Shown here: in pieces, positions 37,519-49,500 of the stretch
How the letters are laid out: each line of letters begins with the position of its first letter
How positions within the stretch are numbered: the first letter of the stretch is position 1
NCBI GenBank assembly: GCA_964247055.1
Contig: OZ176054.1
Location: forward strand, 1,302,001 to 1,366,000
Length of the DNA stretch: 64,000 nucleotides
Reading direction: 5' to 3'
Source: Paragordius varius
Lineage: Eukaryota; Nematomorpha
Notes under the pieces: model-generated
The model's input: the letters and a program-made list of their open reading frames with translations, nothing else
Database searches by the model: none
What the model was told of the DNA's origin: nothing
Program-made: the position numbers and the translations under genes

Positions 37519-38883
37519 TGAACTTTGAATTTTTAACGCTGTGTTGCTGTTGTTGTAGTAGTTGTCGTGTTGAAGGGGAAGCGGAAAGAGTGTTTGGGAG
37601 AAATGTTGGTGATGAGGGGACGTCAGGGGATTCTGGAAGAATCGCACGGGCTGTTGTGCCAAGTGGAAGAAAAAGTTGAATTTCTTCCGAAAAAAGCAAG
37701 TGGGTGTTCTGCCGGGTAAAACTTTTTAAATTTTTTGCTTGCTTTTAATGCAAGTTTAATTCATCTGTTGCTTAATTAATGTTTAGATGGCGAGGTTAAG
37801 AGTGAGGGTGAGCGTCGGAGTAGCTGTTTGGGAACCTTGAGAAAAGCGTTCCGTAAGCGGCATCCCGATCTAAGTGATAAACCTATAAAATAAATTACAA
37901 ACACATTGTCTATTACGGTATTGGTAAATTTTACTGTTCAAACATGTAAATTAGTCTTGTAAACATGGGTAATATATCAAAAGAAAAATCATTTTACAAA
38001 GCCCTTTTAAAAAATTTATCTTTGGTTTAGATTTGCTTCATAACCATAATTTAATTAAATATGCTTGTACAAAGTTACCTTACACAACTAATAAATAGAA
38101 TGCTAAGAAATATTCTTAAAAAATCAAGAAAACTTGTTGATAAATGGTTTATCATTTCTCAAAAGTTCAAACTTAGAGATTAAATTGAATATTTATGTTT
38201 TTCATTCATATAGGAAGAAAAACGCTTATGTACCTTCATGATTTTTAGCTAATATCAAATAAATCAAATTAATCTCATTTTTTGTTTTATTCATCCCAAC
38301 ATATCTGTTATAAGATAATTTAGCTAAATTGTATTAAAAAAAAGATATTATAAGTTTTGCTATGATGTTTTATCACAAGTTTATTTACGTTACGCATTTC
38401 TAGATGCAAAGCAAGAACAACCCATAGATGAATCAGATAGTTATAAAAAAATTATATTAAGAATAAAATATATAACAAACTGCGGTCTTTTTATTAATAG
38501 ATATTTCTAACTCAACTAAATATATTAATGTAATAAATTCGATATTCTCCATTTCGCCATCATGTTAAAAAGGTTTGATATTAAATAAATTTTGTCACAC
38601 TATTTTCACCATTTCCTTGTAAAATTTTAAAAAATTAATATCTTTTTTAGTTAGTTTACCACAGTACTTTATGTCCGCAAGAGGAGGGCGCTGGTGATTT
38701 TTTTGAGCCCGCAAAAGTAGATTATAATTATATTGTGATATTTTTTGTTTGGCAATTATTTTATACATCTAAACAATTAAATTTAAATAAATCTTGAATT
38801 TTAGAGTATTTTAATTGTAACCTTTATGTAATAGTAAACAAGAAATCGGTTAGCATAGCTTCACCTCAGTTTAACTCCGCTAA
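37519..38883 (+). pseudogene. Kinase-family fragment P3-plus (exons 1-5, start codon kept)
   Basis: The only fragment that keeps the family start: MNFEFLTLCCCCCSSC from 37,519, preceded by the leader gaagcataaaagtgtttt as in the intact genes. Exon 1 (to 37,715) is frame-shifted before the basic stretch. Exon 2 is at 37,787-37,873. Exon 3 (38,404-38,436) has its donor GT changed to AT. Exon 4 is at 38,655-38,716 and the exon 5 remnant ends at 38,883, where it runs into minus-strand exon 2 of P4. Exons 6-13 are absent. Because it keeps both leader and ATG, P3 probably shows the state before the head-to-head deletion seen in the other pairs. Confidence 0.7.
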
Positions 38884-39262
38884 TTTACGGAACGTTTTCT
38901 TCAAGCTTTCCAACCAGTTACTCCGACGCTCACCCTCACTCTCGCCATCTAAACATTAATTAATCAGCATTAAGATGAATTAAACTTTCATTAAAAGCAA
39001 ACAAGAAATTTAAAAAGTCTTACTCAACGGAACACCCGCTTGCTTCTTTTGGGAGAAATTCAACCTTTTCTTCCACTTGGCACAGCAGCCCTTGTGATTC
39101 CTTCCAGAATCCCCTGACGTCCTCTCCGTCACCATCATTCCTCCCAATCACTCTCTCCGCTTCCCCTTCAACACGACAACTACCACAACAACAACACAGC
39201 GTTAAAAGTGATGAGGGGACGTCAGGGGATTCTGGAAGGAATCGTAATGGCTGCTGTGCCAA
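38884..39262 (-). pseudogene. Kinase-family fragment P4-minus (exons 1-2)
   Basis: Truncated exon 2 (38,884-38,948) with the same break point as P3-minus. Exon 1 (39,025 to about 39,200) reads LTLCCCCGSCRVEGEAERV, IGRNDGD, then shifts out of the family frame. A new ATG at 39,262 lies in DNA antisense to P4-plus and reads in frame into the Cys cluster, as in P1. The donor has extra bases. Confidence 0.65.
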
Positions 39263-39275
39263 GTGGAAGAAAAGA
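39200..39275 (+). pseudogene. Kinase-family fragment P4-plus (partial exon 1)
   Basis: Starts at gtgatgaggggacgtcaggg and is cut within the KWKK basic stretch at 39,275, where unrelated AT-rich DNA begins. Only about 75 bases are left. Confidence 0.6.
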
Positions 39276-42200
39276 ATTTTTATGACTTGGGTGAGACGGA
39301 ATAGTCAGAAGGTATACTCTCATTTAACCATCTCACTGTAAATTATAAAAATGAACCCGATGCCAACCATATTACATGAAATCAATATGCCTCAATTGAT
39401 ATCTTGGGAATTTGTTTCAACAAAAATTATTTATCAAATTATGGACTGAATTAATTAATAACAAAAAAATATTAAGTAGAACTTCTTAAAAAACCTCTCT
39501 CCTCTCATATATGGAGGTTAATAAACAGCATCTTAGCTTATGCTTATCATCATGCGCTATCCTATTTTCAAACATAATTTTCGGAACTTCAGTGTACTTT
39601 CCCACAAACTTATTGTGATGGTGAATGGAAAGCTAATCGATGATTACCTCATCTGACAAAATCAGTTAAATTTTCTATAGAGTTTATTGATGTATTTTTT
39701 GCTTTTATGCTAAATATTAAAAAAAATTATTTTTTAGATTATCTAAGAGATAATGACCCGAGCCAAGCCGAAAATCCCTACTTGCAGTCAAAGTTTTATA
39801 CGTTTCATCAATCTGTATTTGGGTAACGCTCAAAGCCGTCCCTAAGTATCCAAATTCATAAAAATATGTAATTGCCAAAAATTCTATTATTAAAACAAAC
39901 ATTTGTTGTGTGTTGTAAAGCCCTTCCTCACCGTAGATGCCATAATTAAATTGTCCAACATTCATAGAATTGGACCTCACAAATAATTTAGTTTCTGCCA
40001 AATTTTATATCTATTAATTAACTTTATAATTAGCTTTGCTATTAAATTGTTTCATATATGTAAATAGAACTAATTGTCCAAAACAATATGACACAATATT
40101 ATATTATCTTGTATTTATATGTTTGGATTTTAGTTTTAAATATATCATATAGACAATTTTTAAAAAATATTACTTAGAACAAAGTGAATTCATTGATAAC
40201 TACTATTAATGTTGACTTGACTAACTGAAATATAAAATTTAGTTTAAAAAGGTAAATTTGACTTTCGTAGTCTTTTTAGTAATCAAATATCTTGATTTGT
40301 ATTGAACTTTTTATCAGTATATTACTGTAACCTGGTGTTATTTAGTAATTAAACTATGGACAATAATATTTATTTAATACACTGTCTAAATAAAATATTT
40401 TATTATTATATGTTATAAACTCCCATGAAGATGTTATGTGCACCGCAAAATTATTATAAAGTCATAATTGATTTCATACAACTGTCGAAATGTACCATAG
40501 AAACTGAAGAAAAACAATCTTCTTAAGATATATTATGTATAAAATAAATAAATTTTAAGCGATATCTACAGGTATTTTGAAGTCATGCAATTATATTTAT
40601 AAATATAATTGATTATTCAAAATCAAATACAGACAAATAAATATAATCTCCTCGTATATAAATTGAGTATTGACTTATCTATGATTTCCGCTTTTCTTAT
40701 TAATAATTTAATTAGTATCAGTGCAATGCAACAAATAATATCCTGATTAATTATATTTTGCCTAATAGGAATCTCATGGTGTTTATGGTTTAGCTTTAGG
40801 CTATAGTTCAGGAACAATATTCACACTTTTGTCCTAAATTTCCATATGAAAAAAATCACAAAAATAACTCATCATATGCTATATAAATTTTGCATCATTC
40901 CAAAAACATACATACACATACACTATATTTGAGGCTATATATTTAAATTTTAATTTTTTTTATTTGAGCTCTGAAATTTTTTTTTGACCCCTCTAAAACG
41001 GGCAAGTAAAAATATATGTATATTGCTTAAAAAATTAATTTATTAGAAAAATATTGTTGAAGCGAAATTAGGTAATTTCAAGCATGGTATTTAAAATAAA
41101 AGAACAATAGTTGATAATTTTTTAAAAGATATCTACAATAATAAGAACTGGTGCCTCAAAATATGATGTACGTAAAAATGTAATTAAATACTAATAATCA
41201 ATAAATTTTGTAATTAATAACAAACTATTTTTATAAACTTAAACTTTTACCAAAAATTATATGATTTTAGGCGCTATTCCCACCTATACGCAATTGCCAC
41301 AAAAGTGGAAATAACTTTCTTGAAACTCTCCAAAAAATCATTATGAAAATTTTTGTGCGCACTGTGTGTACATATTTTCTGTGATTTCGTTATCATACAA
41401 GCCATTTAAAATACATATTCTATGGCAATTACTCATAGGACCAAGGTAAAAGATTAAAATTAAAAATTGGTTGTTAGCTCAAGATAAATTTTAATCTTTT
41501 AAAAGACAAAACAATCTTTATTAAATTCTGTTTTGATTAAATTTTTAAAGTGTATTTTATGATTAAAAGTAAATGTAAATAGTAAAAAACATTAAATATT
41601 ATAAAAACACCTCTTCTGCCATTCTTATTCCTCTGAACATATCTGTTCGATCAGATTGGGCAATTTATTGTACAAGACCCTAACCTTACAATCTTTTGCG
41701 GAAACATCGGAAGAATGTTAAATTCCCAAAATAAAATAGTATAAAAATGGTTTAATTAACTGCATAAGATTCGCTAGGTACTATTTTGTCAACCAATAAT
41801 AATGAGTAACAATATGATAATTTTACTGACTACACTTATCGAAGGCAATTCAAGACCTTTAACAATTGACTCCAATTCTTGGCAAGAATCTGTGGATTTC
41901 ATCGAATGCATTGAAGGATATTAAACTATTGATGTTGATTATTAAAAGATTAAGTCTTTTGCATGGGAACATCAGGTACCCATGATGGCCCTATAAAATC
42001 AAGATAAGTTGGCCTATTATTTTTTGTACAAAAATGTAAAAAATAGAAAATGCATTTAAGCCCATAAAGCTACAACACGAATGTCCAAAAATCTGAGTAA
42101 CCTCGATTAAATATGGAATAACCATTCAATTTTGTAAATTTTTCCTTATCGTTCTTTAAGCTGCGAAGCATGGACACTTATATTAAAACTTATCAAATCT

Positions 42201-43000
42201 GGGGTTGGTTGGTGTATGATTTTAGGCATTAACTAGAAAGATAATATGCATCAACTTTACACACATGCGTGCCATAACAAAATTAACGGTATAATATTTT
42301 ATCAATATGGATACGCATCAAACTCTCAAAGCTCCCATTCATGCTTAACTAATGATAAATTAAATGAATAGAATCTTCAATTTAAACATTAATGAACCAT
42401 GTTGGATGGAAAAGAATGGTCGTCCGTATAGCCATAAGTCGAATACTTAAATCGGCTTAGAATATGTAATCACAAAGTATGAATAATTTTCGGCATGTTT
42501 CAAATATGTCACAACCATTTATATCTTTATTCTAAAACTACAAGAAAAATAACTTGATCCAGTCAACATTTATATTACTCAGATCCGCAAAGTTTTATCA
42601 ATCGATTATCCTATATGCCCCTTAATATGATAATGGATCAATGCTTTAATATCCATACATAATAATTGATTAAATAGACTGATATTTGGGAGAATTTAAT
42701 TTATATTGATTAATTTTGATTTTATATTTAGTGTTGCTTTCTGTGTTATTCAATATTTTATTTTTTACTAGCGGCCCTGTTACGCTTCGCTGTGACATGG
42801 TCTCACGGATAATTATTATTAATAATTTGCTATAAATTGAGGAAATATAAAAAATAATAAAAAACATTAAAAGTATGTCTTTAATTATTCTTTTAGGGTT
42901 TTTGCATAGGCTATATTGGTTACTGAAATTGACCATATTTAAACTGTTATTTAATGTTAATATTCAACTATCATTGGTTTATTTTGAGATTTTCCTTTTA
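39276..43000. other. Unit II spacer, no recognised gene
   Basis: AT-rich sequence. 39,490-39,655 repeats the segment found upstream of P3-minus (tcatatatggaggttaataa). A 94-codon open frame on the minus strand (40,001-39,717; NYGIYGEEGLYNTQQ, ITYFYEFGYLGTALS) is more complex than random but matches no family I know. Near 42,770 a GC-richer piece (actagcggccctgttacgct) may be the end of an interspersed repeat. The remainder shows nothing. Confidence 0.4.
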
Positions 43001-43009
43001 CGAAATCAT

Positions 43010-44650
43010 GGTTAAGAGTTTTATTTTGAAACTTTTCACATAGCTGGGATCAAGGGATATAAAAGTAAATCATTTGTGATCCCTTTTTAAAGGAAAGAAT
43101 GATATTATACAAATTCCCCAGAAATGTGTTTAACTGCTTAGGTTTTTAAAAATTAGCTCCAAAACCACGTCATTTTTATATGGTGGCTCAGTTCTAAACC
43201 GGTAGTCCCCTATAGACTTATATGGCTGAGTTAAATTGTTTGCCTTTGTAGGGCAAATATTTGAATCATCTTTGATACCATGGGCTATTCGAAAAAATAC
43301 CACAACACTAAATAATCTTTATATGATGGCGTATGTTTACGAGCATAAAGGTCCCAAATTAACGGCTAATAAGCTCAATCTTAATTTTTATCTAGTTACG
43401 GGTAATATTTTAAGCTTTTAATGAGTTCATCTGACTTCTTAAATTTTCTGTAAAATAGCGCCAAAACAATATATTTTATATAGTCGCGCAGCTACCAGAG
43501 GCAGCTATAAAAAAAGCATTGGGCAAAATTTTTGCCTTTATATGGGGAATATCTGGAATTATCATGGATACATATGTTTTTATTAGTCTCTTAAGTTTTC
43601 TGAAAAAATGGCTCCAAAAGCTGCTGTATATGATGACGCAGTTTTACGCGGGTATTCCCCAACCAGAGGCGAAACAAAAACGCTCGATTGCCTTAATTGG
43701 GGTAATACCTAGAATCATTATTGATTTCGTATGCTCTCATGGGATTTTCGGAAAATTGATCAAAACCAAAAAGTCATTCTATGGTGGCGCATTTTCCAGG
43801 GGAAGGGCCTATTTAAAATAACACCACTCTACTAAAATATTTGTTTTTTAAGGGGTAATAAATATTTTAGGCCCTTATTGAACTTACATATTCTCATAGG
43901 TTTTCTGAAATTTGGCTCCAAAGTCACGCTGTATCGATATGGTGGAGGCCAATATAAAATGTACTTCGATAATAATTTTGCCTTTATACGTAATACGTGG
44001 AATCATCATTTATTCAATATGTTCTTAATAGTTTTTGGAAGATAGGCTTTAACTGAATATTATTTCAATGATAGCGCATTTTTAAGGGCGTAAAGGGCCT
44101 ATTTAAGCGCTAATTTAAAAAAACCGCTCGACTTAAATATTGCCTTTTTAGGAAAAAAATTTCAGGCCCTTATTAAACTTATGTGGCCTGATAAGTATTC
44201 TGAAAATCTACTTCTAAACAACGAAATTGCGATATAGAGGCGCAGTTTTAGGCTGTTAGCTTTTTTGCCAGAGGCTGATACAATAAAAGCTTGATCAAAA
44301 TATTGACTCTGAGATCATGATTGATTCCATATCCTCTTATTAGTTGTTGTAATAATTGTCTCAAAATAAAAAATCATACTATGGTAGCGCATTTTTCTGG
44401 GCATGAAAGGCCTAATTAACGGCTAATTTTAAAAAACCGTACGACCTAAATTTTTTCCTTGTTACGGGTAATATTTGAAGAACCTATTGCACTCATATTG
44501 CCTGATAGGTTTTCTGTAATTCAGCCCTAAAGCACCCTATATCGATATGACGGGGCAGTTTTTAGCGAGTATTTGTTTGCCCAGCAGGCAATATAAAAAA
44601 CGCACGACTTAAATTTTTGCCATTTAACAGGGAACACTTGGAACATTGAA
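43010..44650 (+). repeat. Ancient diverged tandem array (~155-bp unit, ~310-bp higher order)
   Basis: A recurring phrase of the form (a/t)aggttttctgaaa-t-ggctccaaa...atatggtggcgc begins near 43,140, 43,430, 43,588, 43,898, 44,190 and 44,500. An alternating phrase (ttctatggtggcgcattttc-aggg...aagggcctatttaa) occurs near 43,780, 44,085 and 44,390. A third shared phrase, ttgccttta-a-gggtaata-tggaatcat, occurs between them. Spacing gives subunits near 150-160 bp and pairs near 300-310 bp. Copies are well diverged. No protein is conserved across units, so this is a satellite-like array and not a gene. Confidence 0.6.
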
Positions 44651-45060
44651 TTTTTAGGGTTTCATACCTTAGGCCAAAAATAGATTAAAAAAATTTTTTT
44701 GTAGACTTTAAAAACGGCATTATACGGGTCGAGCGGGTAAAAAGAGGGCCTAAAATTAAAAGTCGAGCTGACTATGTTCGGCCCAATCGTAAAAAAGAAA
44801 AAAAACATATTTGAAATCGAATGGTCCAACATGTTTTCCGGAAAATTGTCTTAAAGACACGATTTTTGTAGACTTTTGTTTTCAAAAAAACCGTTTTTAC
44901 ACGGGGTGGGCCCAAACTGGGGGTCTAATTCACAAAAACAAAGCATATGGGGCATTTTTTAATGATTATATTTTTTCGACATTTGGATTTAAATGGGTCT
45001 ACCGGTTCCGGATGATAACAAAGCCACCACTTTCCATTTTGATAAATATATAGATTCTAA
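44651..45060. other. Spacer with two diverged repeats
   Basis: ttttgtagacttt...aac(c)g...acgggt/acggggt-gggc occurs twice (about 44,698 and 44,866), so a second degenerate repeat, unlike the preceding array, may be present. No gene. Confidence 0.35.
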
Positions 45061-45068
45061 AATGCTGA

Positions 45069-46182
45069 TTGTATCCAGTAAAAATGGTTCGATGTCGTAT
45101 CTATGTATGGCCCATAGATACCGTTCAACATGACATTCTCTGGAAGCCCCCTAAACAAATAGGAGTTTCCGATCACTTAATTAAACTAATTAAATCCATA
45201 TACTCCAACTCCTACAATCACTTAACACCCCGCATGGCCCGACCTCTTGGAGTCCAATGAACATAGCTCTGCGTCAAGGCTGCATTTTATCCCCCATGTT
45301 GTTCAACATATATTTGGAATGTATCATGAGGGATCTAAATCTGCCAGGAATAAAAATAGGGGGTCACACTCTGACGACTCTTCACTACGCAGACGACACG
45401 GTTATCTTAGCAAATTCACAAACAAACCTCGAAAACAGTCTCCAAACTTTTATAAATGTATGCAAAAGATACAATCTTACATTAAACCTCAACAAAACTA
45501 AAATATTGCATATAAACTCCCCTCATTCCTATGACTCGCTTCGGATTAATAACGAAACAATTCAAGTAGTCAACGAATACACATACCTTGAAAGCATCAT
45601 AACAACTCAAGCTCCAGTTCTCAAGAAATAAGAAGACGCATAGCTATCGCCAAATGCGCTCTAGTCTCACACTACAAGATATGGAAATCTCATGACATAA
45701 CCCTTAAAACAAAAATCCGACTAATAAACGCATTAATATTTCCTATCATGTTTTACGGATGTGAAAGCTGGACTATCAAAATTGAAGACGAAAAAAAAAT
45801 AAACGCTTTTGAAATGTTTTGCTGGATAAAAATACTTGGTATAACATGGAAGGACAAAATAAAGAACATCGACATTGTAAATAAAATTAACGCATTAACA
45901 ACGCTTCGGGGTAAAATGATAAAACAAAAATTCGGTTACTTTGGACATATTATTCAGGGCAATTCTTTGGAAAAGGATATTAGGTTAGGAAAAGTTAATG
46001 GTAAGAGAGGAAGAGGACGCAGACGTATTCGCTGGTTAGACGAATCTTATCACTTTCCAAATTGTCACTGCAAAAACTATCTCAAAAAGCTCACGACAGA
46101 ACCGAATGGAGGAAGTTTTCCTACAAAATCGCTAATGATCGATAACCGACTACAAGCTCAACAACAACAACAACAACAACTT
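45069..46182 (+). mobile_element. 5'-truncated RTE-type LINE with (CAA)n tail
   Basis: Begins inside reverse transcriptase (IDTVQHDILWK, KQIGVSDHLIKLIKSIY). It continues with ALRQGCILSPMLFNIYLEC, LHYADDTVILANSQ and LTLNLNKTKILHINS (45,257-45,631), then after one frame change LINALIFPIMFYGCESWT, FGYFGHIIQGNSLEKDIRLG and GKRGRGRRRIRWLDE (45,748 onward). It ends in a (CAA)n run at 46,159-46,180, the kind of short 3' repeat RTE elements carry. Endonuclease is missing. Only a few breaks and long open frames make it younger than the other LINEs here. It lies about 350 bp upstream of kinase 2. Confidence 0.85.
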
Positions 46183-46444
46183 GTAACCAAATACATTTTA
46201 GTTTAAGACATTACTTCATACGTCTAAAATGCAATACCCACCTCTTAAATTATAAACCATTGTAAATTTGGATATATTATATGGTTCATACAGTTAGAAC
46301 TGCATTTTAGTATAAATCAGCCTAATAATCAACATAAAAAATGCATGATATGATACACACTTTTATATAATTTTACAACTTTTTCCCTAAATACTAACAA
46401 GTTGTTTAAATTAGGGTTATTCTTCGTATGTGTGACTTTGTTTA

Positions 46445-46531
46445 TCTAAATGACATCATAATATATCTAACGATCAAAGCCTTATATAAAACCTTGCTTT
46501 GATTGTTGAATCATAAAAGTGTTTTAATATT
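46445..46531 (+). promoter_or_regulatory. Kinase 2 promoter-like block
   Basis: CTAAATGACATCAT at 46,446-46,459 matches the same motif upstream of kinase 1. TATATAAA lies at 46,483-46,490 about 40 bp before the ATG. The leader ttgttgaatcataaaagtg is identical to that of kinase 1. A TATA box and bZIP-like site are inferred from shared position and sequence only. Confidence 0.4.
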
Positions 46532-49500
46532 ATGAACTTTAAAACATTTTTAACGTTATGTTGTTGTTGTGGGAGTTGTTGTGTGAAAGGGGAAGCCGAA
46601 GGAGTGGTTGGAAGGAAAGATGGGGATGAGAGGACGTTAGCGGGAAGGACCAAGGGCGGTTGTCCCAAAGGGAAGAAAAGGCTAAGTTTCTTCCCAAAGA
46701 AGAAAGGGGATGTTTCGCCGGGTAATTCTAAATATTTATAACATATTTACCTCATCTAACTGCGAATACATTAAAACATGATTAATGTTTAGATGGTGCT
46801 GAAAATTCTGGCGAGCATCGGCGCAGCTGGGTGAAAAGCCTTAAGGAGGTGTTTAGAAAGAAGCGGCATCGCGGTACAGGTGATAATTTGAATAAAACAT
46901 TTTTAACCGTTTTTTACCAAATCATTTTTAAAATTACTATATTCAAATATAGTTTAAGACACCTCTATTAGTTATAACTATTTGGGCGCTTCGATTTTTG
47001 TTTTCACCAAAGCAACAAATCTTAAATCCATAACTTAAGATATTTGCACATGGATGTATTAAGTTACTTTAGATAACTTATGTAGAGTAATATATATTTG
47101 AAATAAAAACGCCTAATAAAGAAAGACAATTTAATGCATAAGTTTTTTCACCTCTCAATTAAGTGTTAACTTTCGATAATGTTTTAAAATTTGCATACAT
47201 TTAAAAACTTTCACTCAACTCTTTTTAGATAATAAACCATTTTTCAGTCACAATTTTCTTCGACTAAACGTAACAAACATTTTTACATCTAAACGCAACA
47301 TGTTTTCAATCAAATAAACATTTTTAATCAAAGACAACTAAAAAAATGTTGAGTGTAGACAGAAAAATGTTGCGTTTGCCGGAAAAAATGTTTCTTTTGG
47401 CTGAAAAATGATATCTTTACACATATGATGTTTTTTAAGATGGTAATTTGCGTTATTTTTAGATGCGAAGCAAGAAAAATCCGAAGATGAATCAGGTCAC
47501 AAATATTTTATATTTTTTAAAGCATATTAAAATTTTACATATTATATATGATCAATAAAATAATTAAAATATTTTGGTTATGTTCCATTTCGCCATTATG
47601 GTTAAAAAGTTTGATTATAAACAAATAATGGGGGACTATTTTGTCACCTAATTGTAAGATAATTATACAAACACATTTTTTTATATAGTCCACAGTATCT
47701 TGTCTCCGCCAGACGCTGGTGATTTCGTTGAGCCTCCAAAAACAAGTATATATTTACGATAATTTTTAAAGCAAAACATAATATAATAGGATAAAATGTA
47801 CTAGTGTCGGAACTCAAAGAGGGATGTTTTCTCAACAAAAAATATAAAATTATATAATTAGTGTGTTGATGGGTCTACTAATTTGCAAGTAAAATCTATT
47901 TAAAACACCCTTTTCCAAGTGGGTCTTAAAAGCCATATCCCTCGATTATTACTTGCACTACGATGATTGATTTCCAAATTTAATAATAAAATATGAATTT
48001 ATTTTTAAAACAGGTTGGGTCCGGTAAAAAGCTAAATAATATTTTAAATAAAAATAAAAAAGACAAAATTCGGCCGGGAATTATTTAGGTCAAAATAATA
48101 TTTAACAAGTAAAAAATCTATTCTTATAAAATAACATTGAGTTAATCCGGATAATAGTTCTATTGCTGAACACACTTTAGACTATGTCACTCAATTATCG
48201 CATATGTACACATAATTTTTGAATTACTTAATTTTAATTTTTTATTACAACTTAACTCCATTTTGAGTTCGGAAACTGTACATTTTATTATTAAAAAGTT
48301 TAATATAAAAAGTAAGGCAAGTTAAAATTTTCGAAGTATATTATAATAATTATAATGGTTTAGTTTTAAATTTGCTTGGAATTAATCTTATAATTCAAGC
48401 AGTTTGTAAATAGTTCTCTATTGGAAAAGCAAAAGCTATTCTTAGCTTTGGCTCCTCTAAAAGTTATTGCCCTGAAAACTCATGTATCAGATATAATTAT
48501 TACAGGAATATTTCTCACAATTTATTAATATCAATATTTTAGCTCCTAATCATGATGCAGTCGATCCACAACAAAAAGAGGTGGGTATGAATTATATGAA
48601 ACTTTAATAGATTTGAATTAATTCGATTTTTGAATTTTATTTTTAGAAAACCATTTAACAATTTTCATATATTATTTTGGCATAATTAAGATTACCAAAG
48701 ACATCCCGTCCAAATTTAATGTTTGCGAAAAACTTGGAGAAGGGTATTAATTTTTTATAAATACTGTTAGAAAAGCATAGTATTACTAAACTATATATTT
48801 ATTATTTAGGGCATATGGATCTGTGTTCTTGGCCAAATATCATAAATCTACGGTAGCATTAAAAAAGATTAAACTTAAGGACAAACAACTTGATGACGAT
48901 ACGATCAATGAAATATTTATACTTAAGAATCTAAAACATCCCAACATTGTCGAATATATTAGCTCCAGTTTTTCGGGTGACAGTTTATGGGTAAGCAGTT
49001 ATTTTTTTTCCTGAATCAAAATTTGAAATATGTGTCTTTCTCTCTTTAGTACTTTGCTTCTTTGATTTTGTACAGATCATTATGGAGAACATCGATGGGG
49101 TTACTTTGTGGGATTTGGCTCGTCGGAAGCTTTGGGAATCTTTAATAGCCCAAATCTGTCATCAGGTTTTTAAATCCTTGTTACATTAGGCAATCAGATT
49201 CTAAATGATCTTTATTTTTCACATTTTTTACATGTTTATTTGAATTAAATATGATGTATGCTGCACTTTAACATTGATGTAAAAGTATTCATACATAGTG
49301 GAAACAAGAATATTCTGCTTAAAAATATTATTTCTGGTAGAAAGAGCAGGGATCTCATGGTGCTTTTTATTTGGACCATATAATTCAACTTAATATGTTC
49401 ACTTATGAATTATTTTTGATACAAATGATTGAATTTTGTTAACATCCCAAAGCAATTTTAGTATCATGCACTATAAAAATTTTAAATTGCTGGATTAAAG

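Noticed and set aside
39717-40001. Membrane-protein gene on the minus strand
   Set aside because: Somewhat hydrophobic, with no splice structure, family motif or second copy to support it.
42765-42800. Terminal motif of an interspersed element (actagcggccctgttacgct)
   Set aside because: Looks like a repeat end, but I found no partner end, target duplication or coding part.
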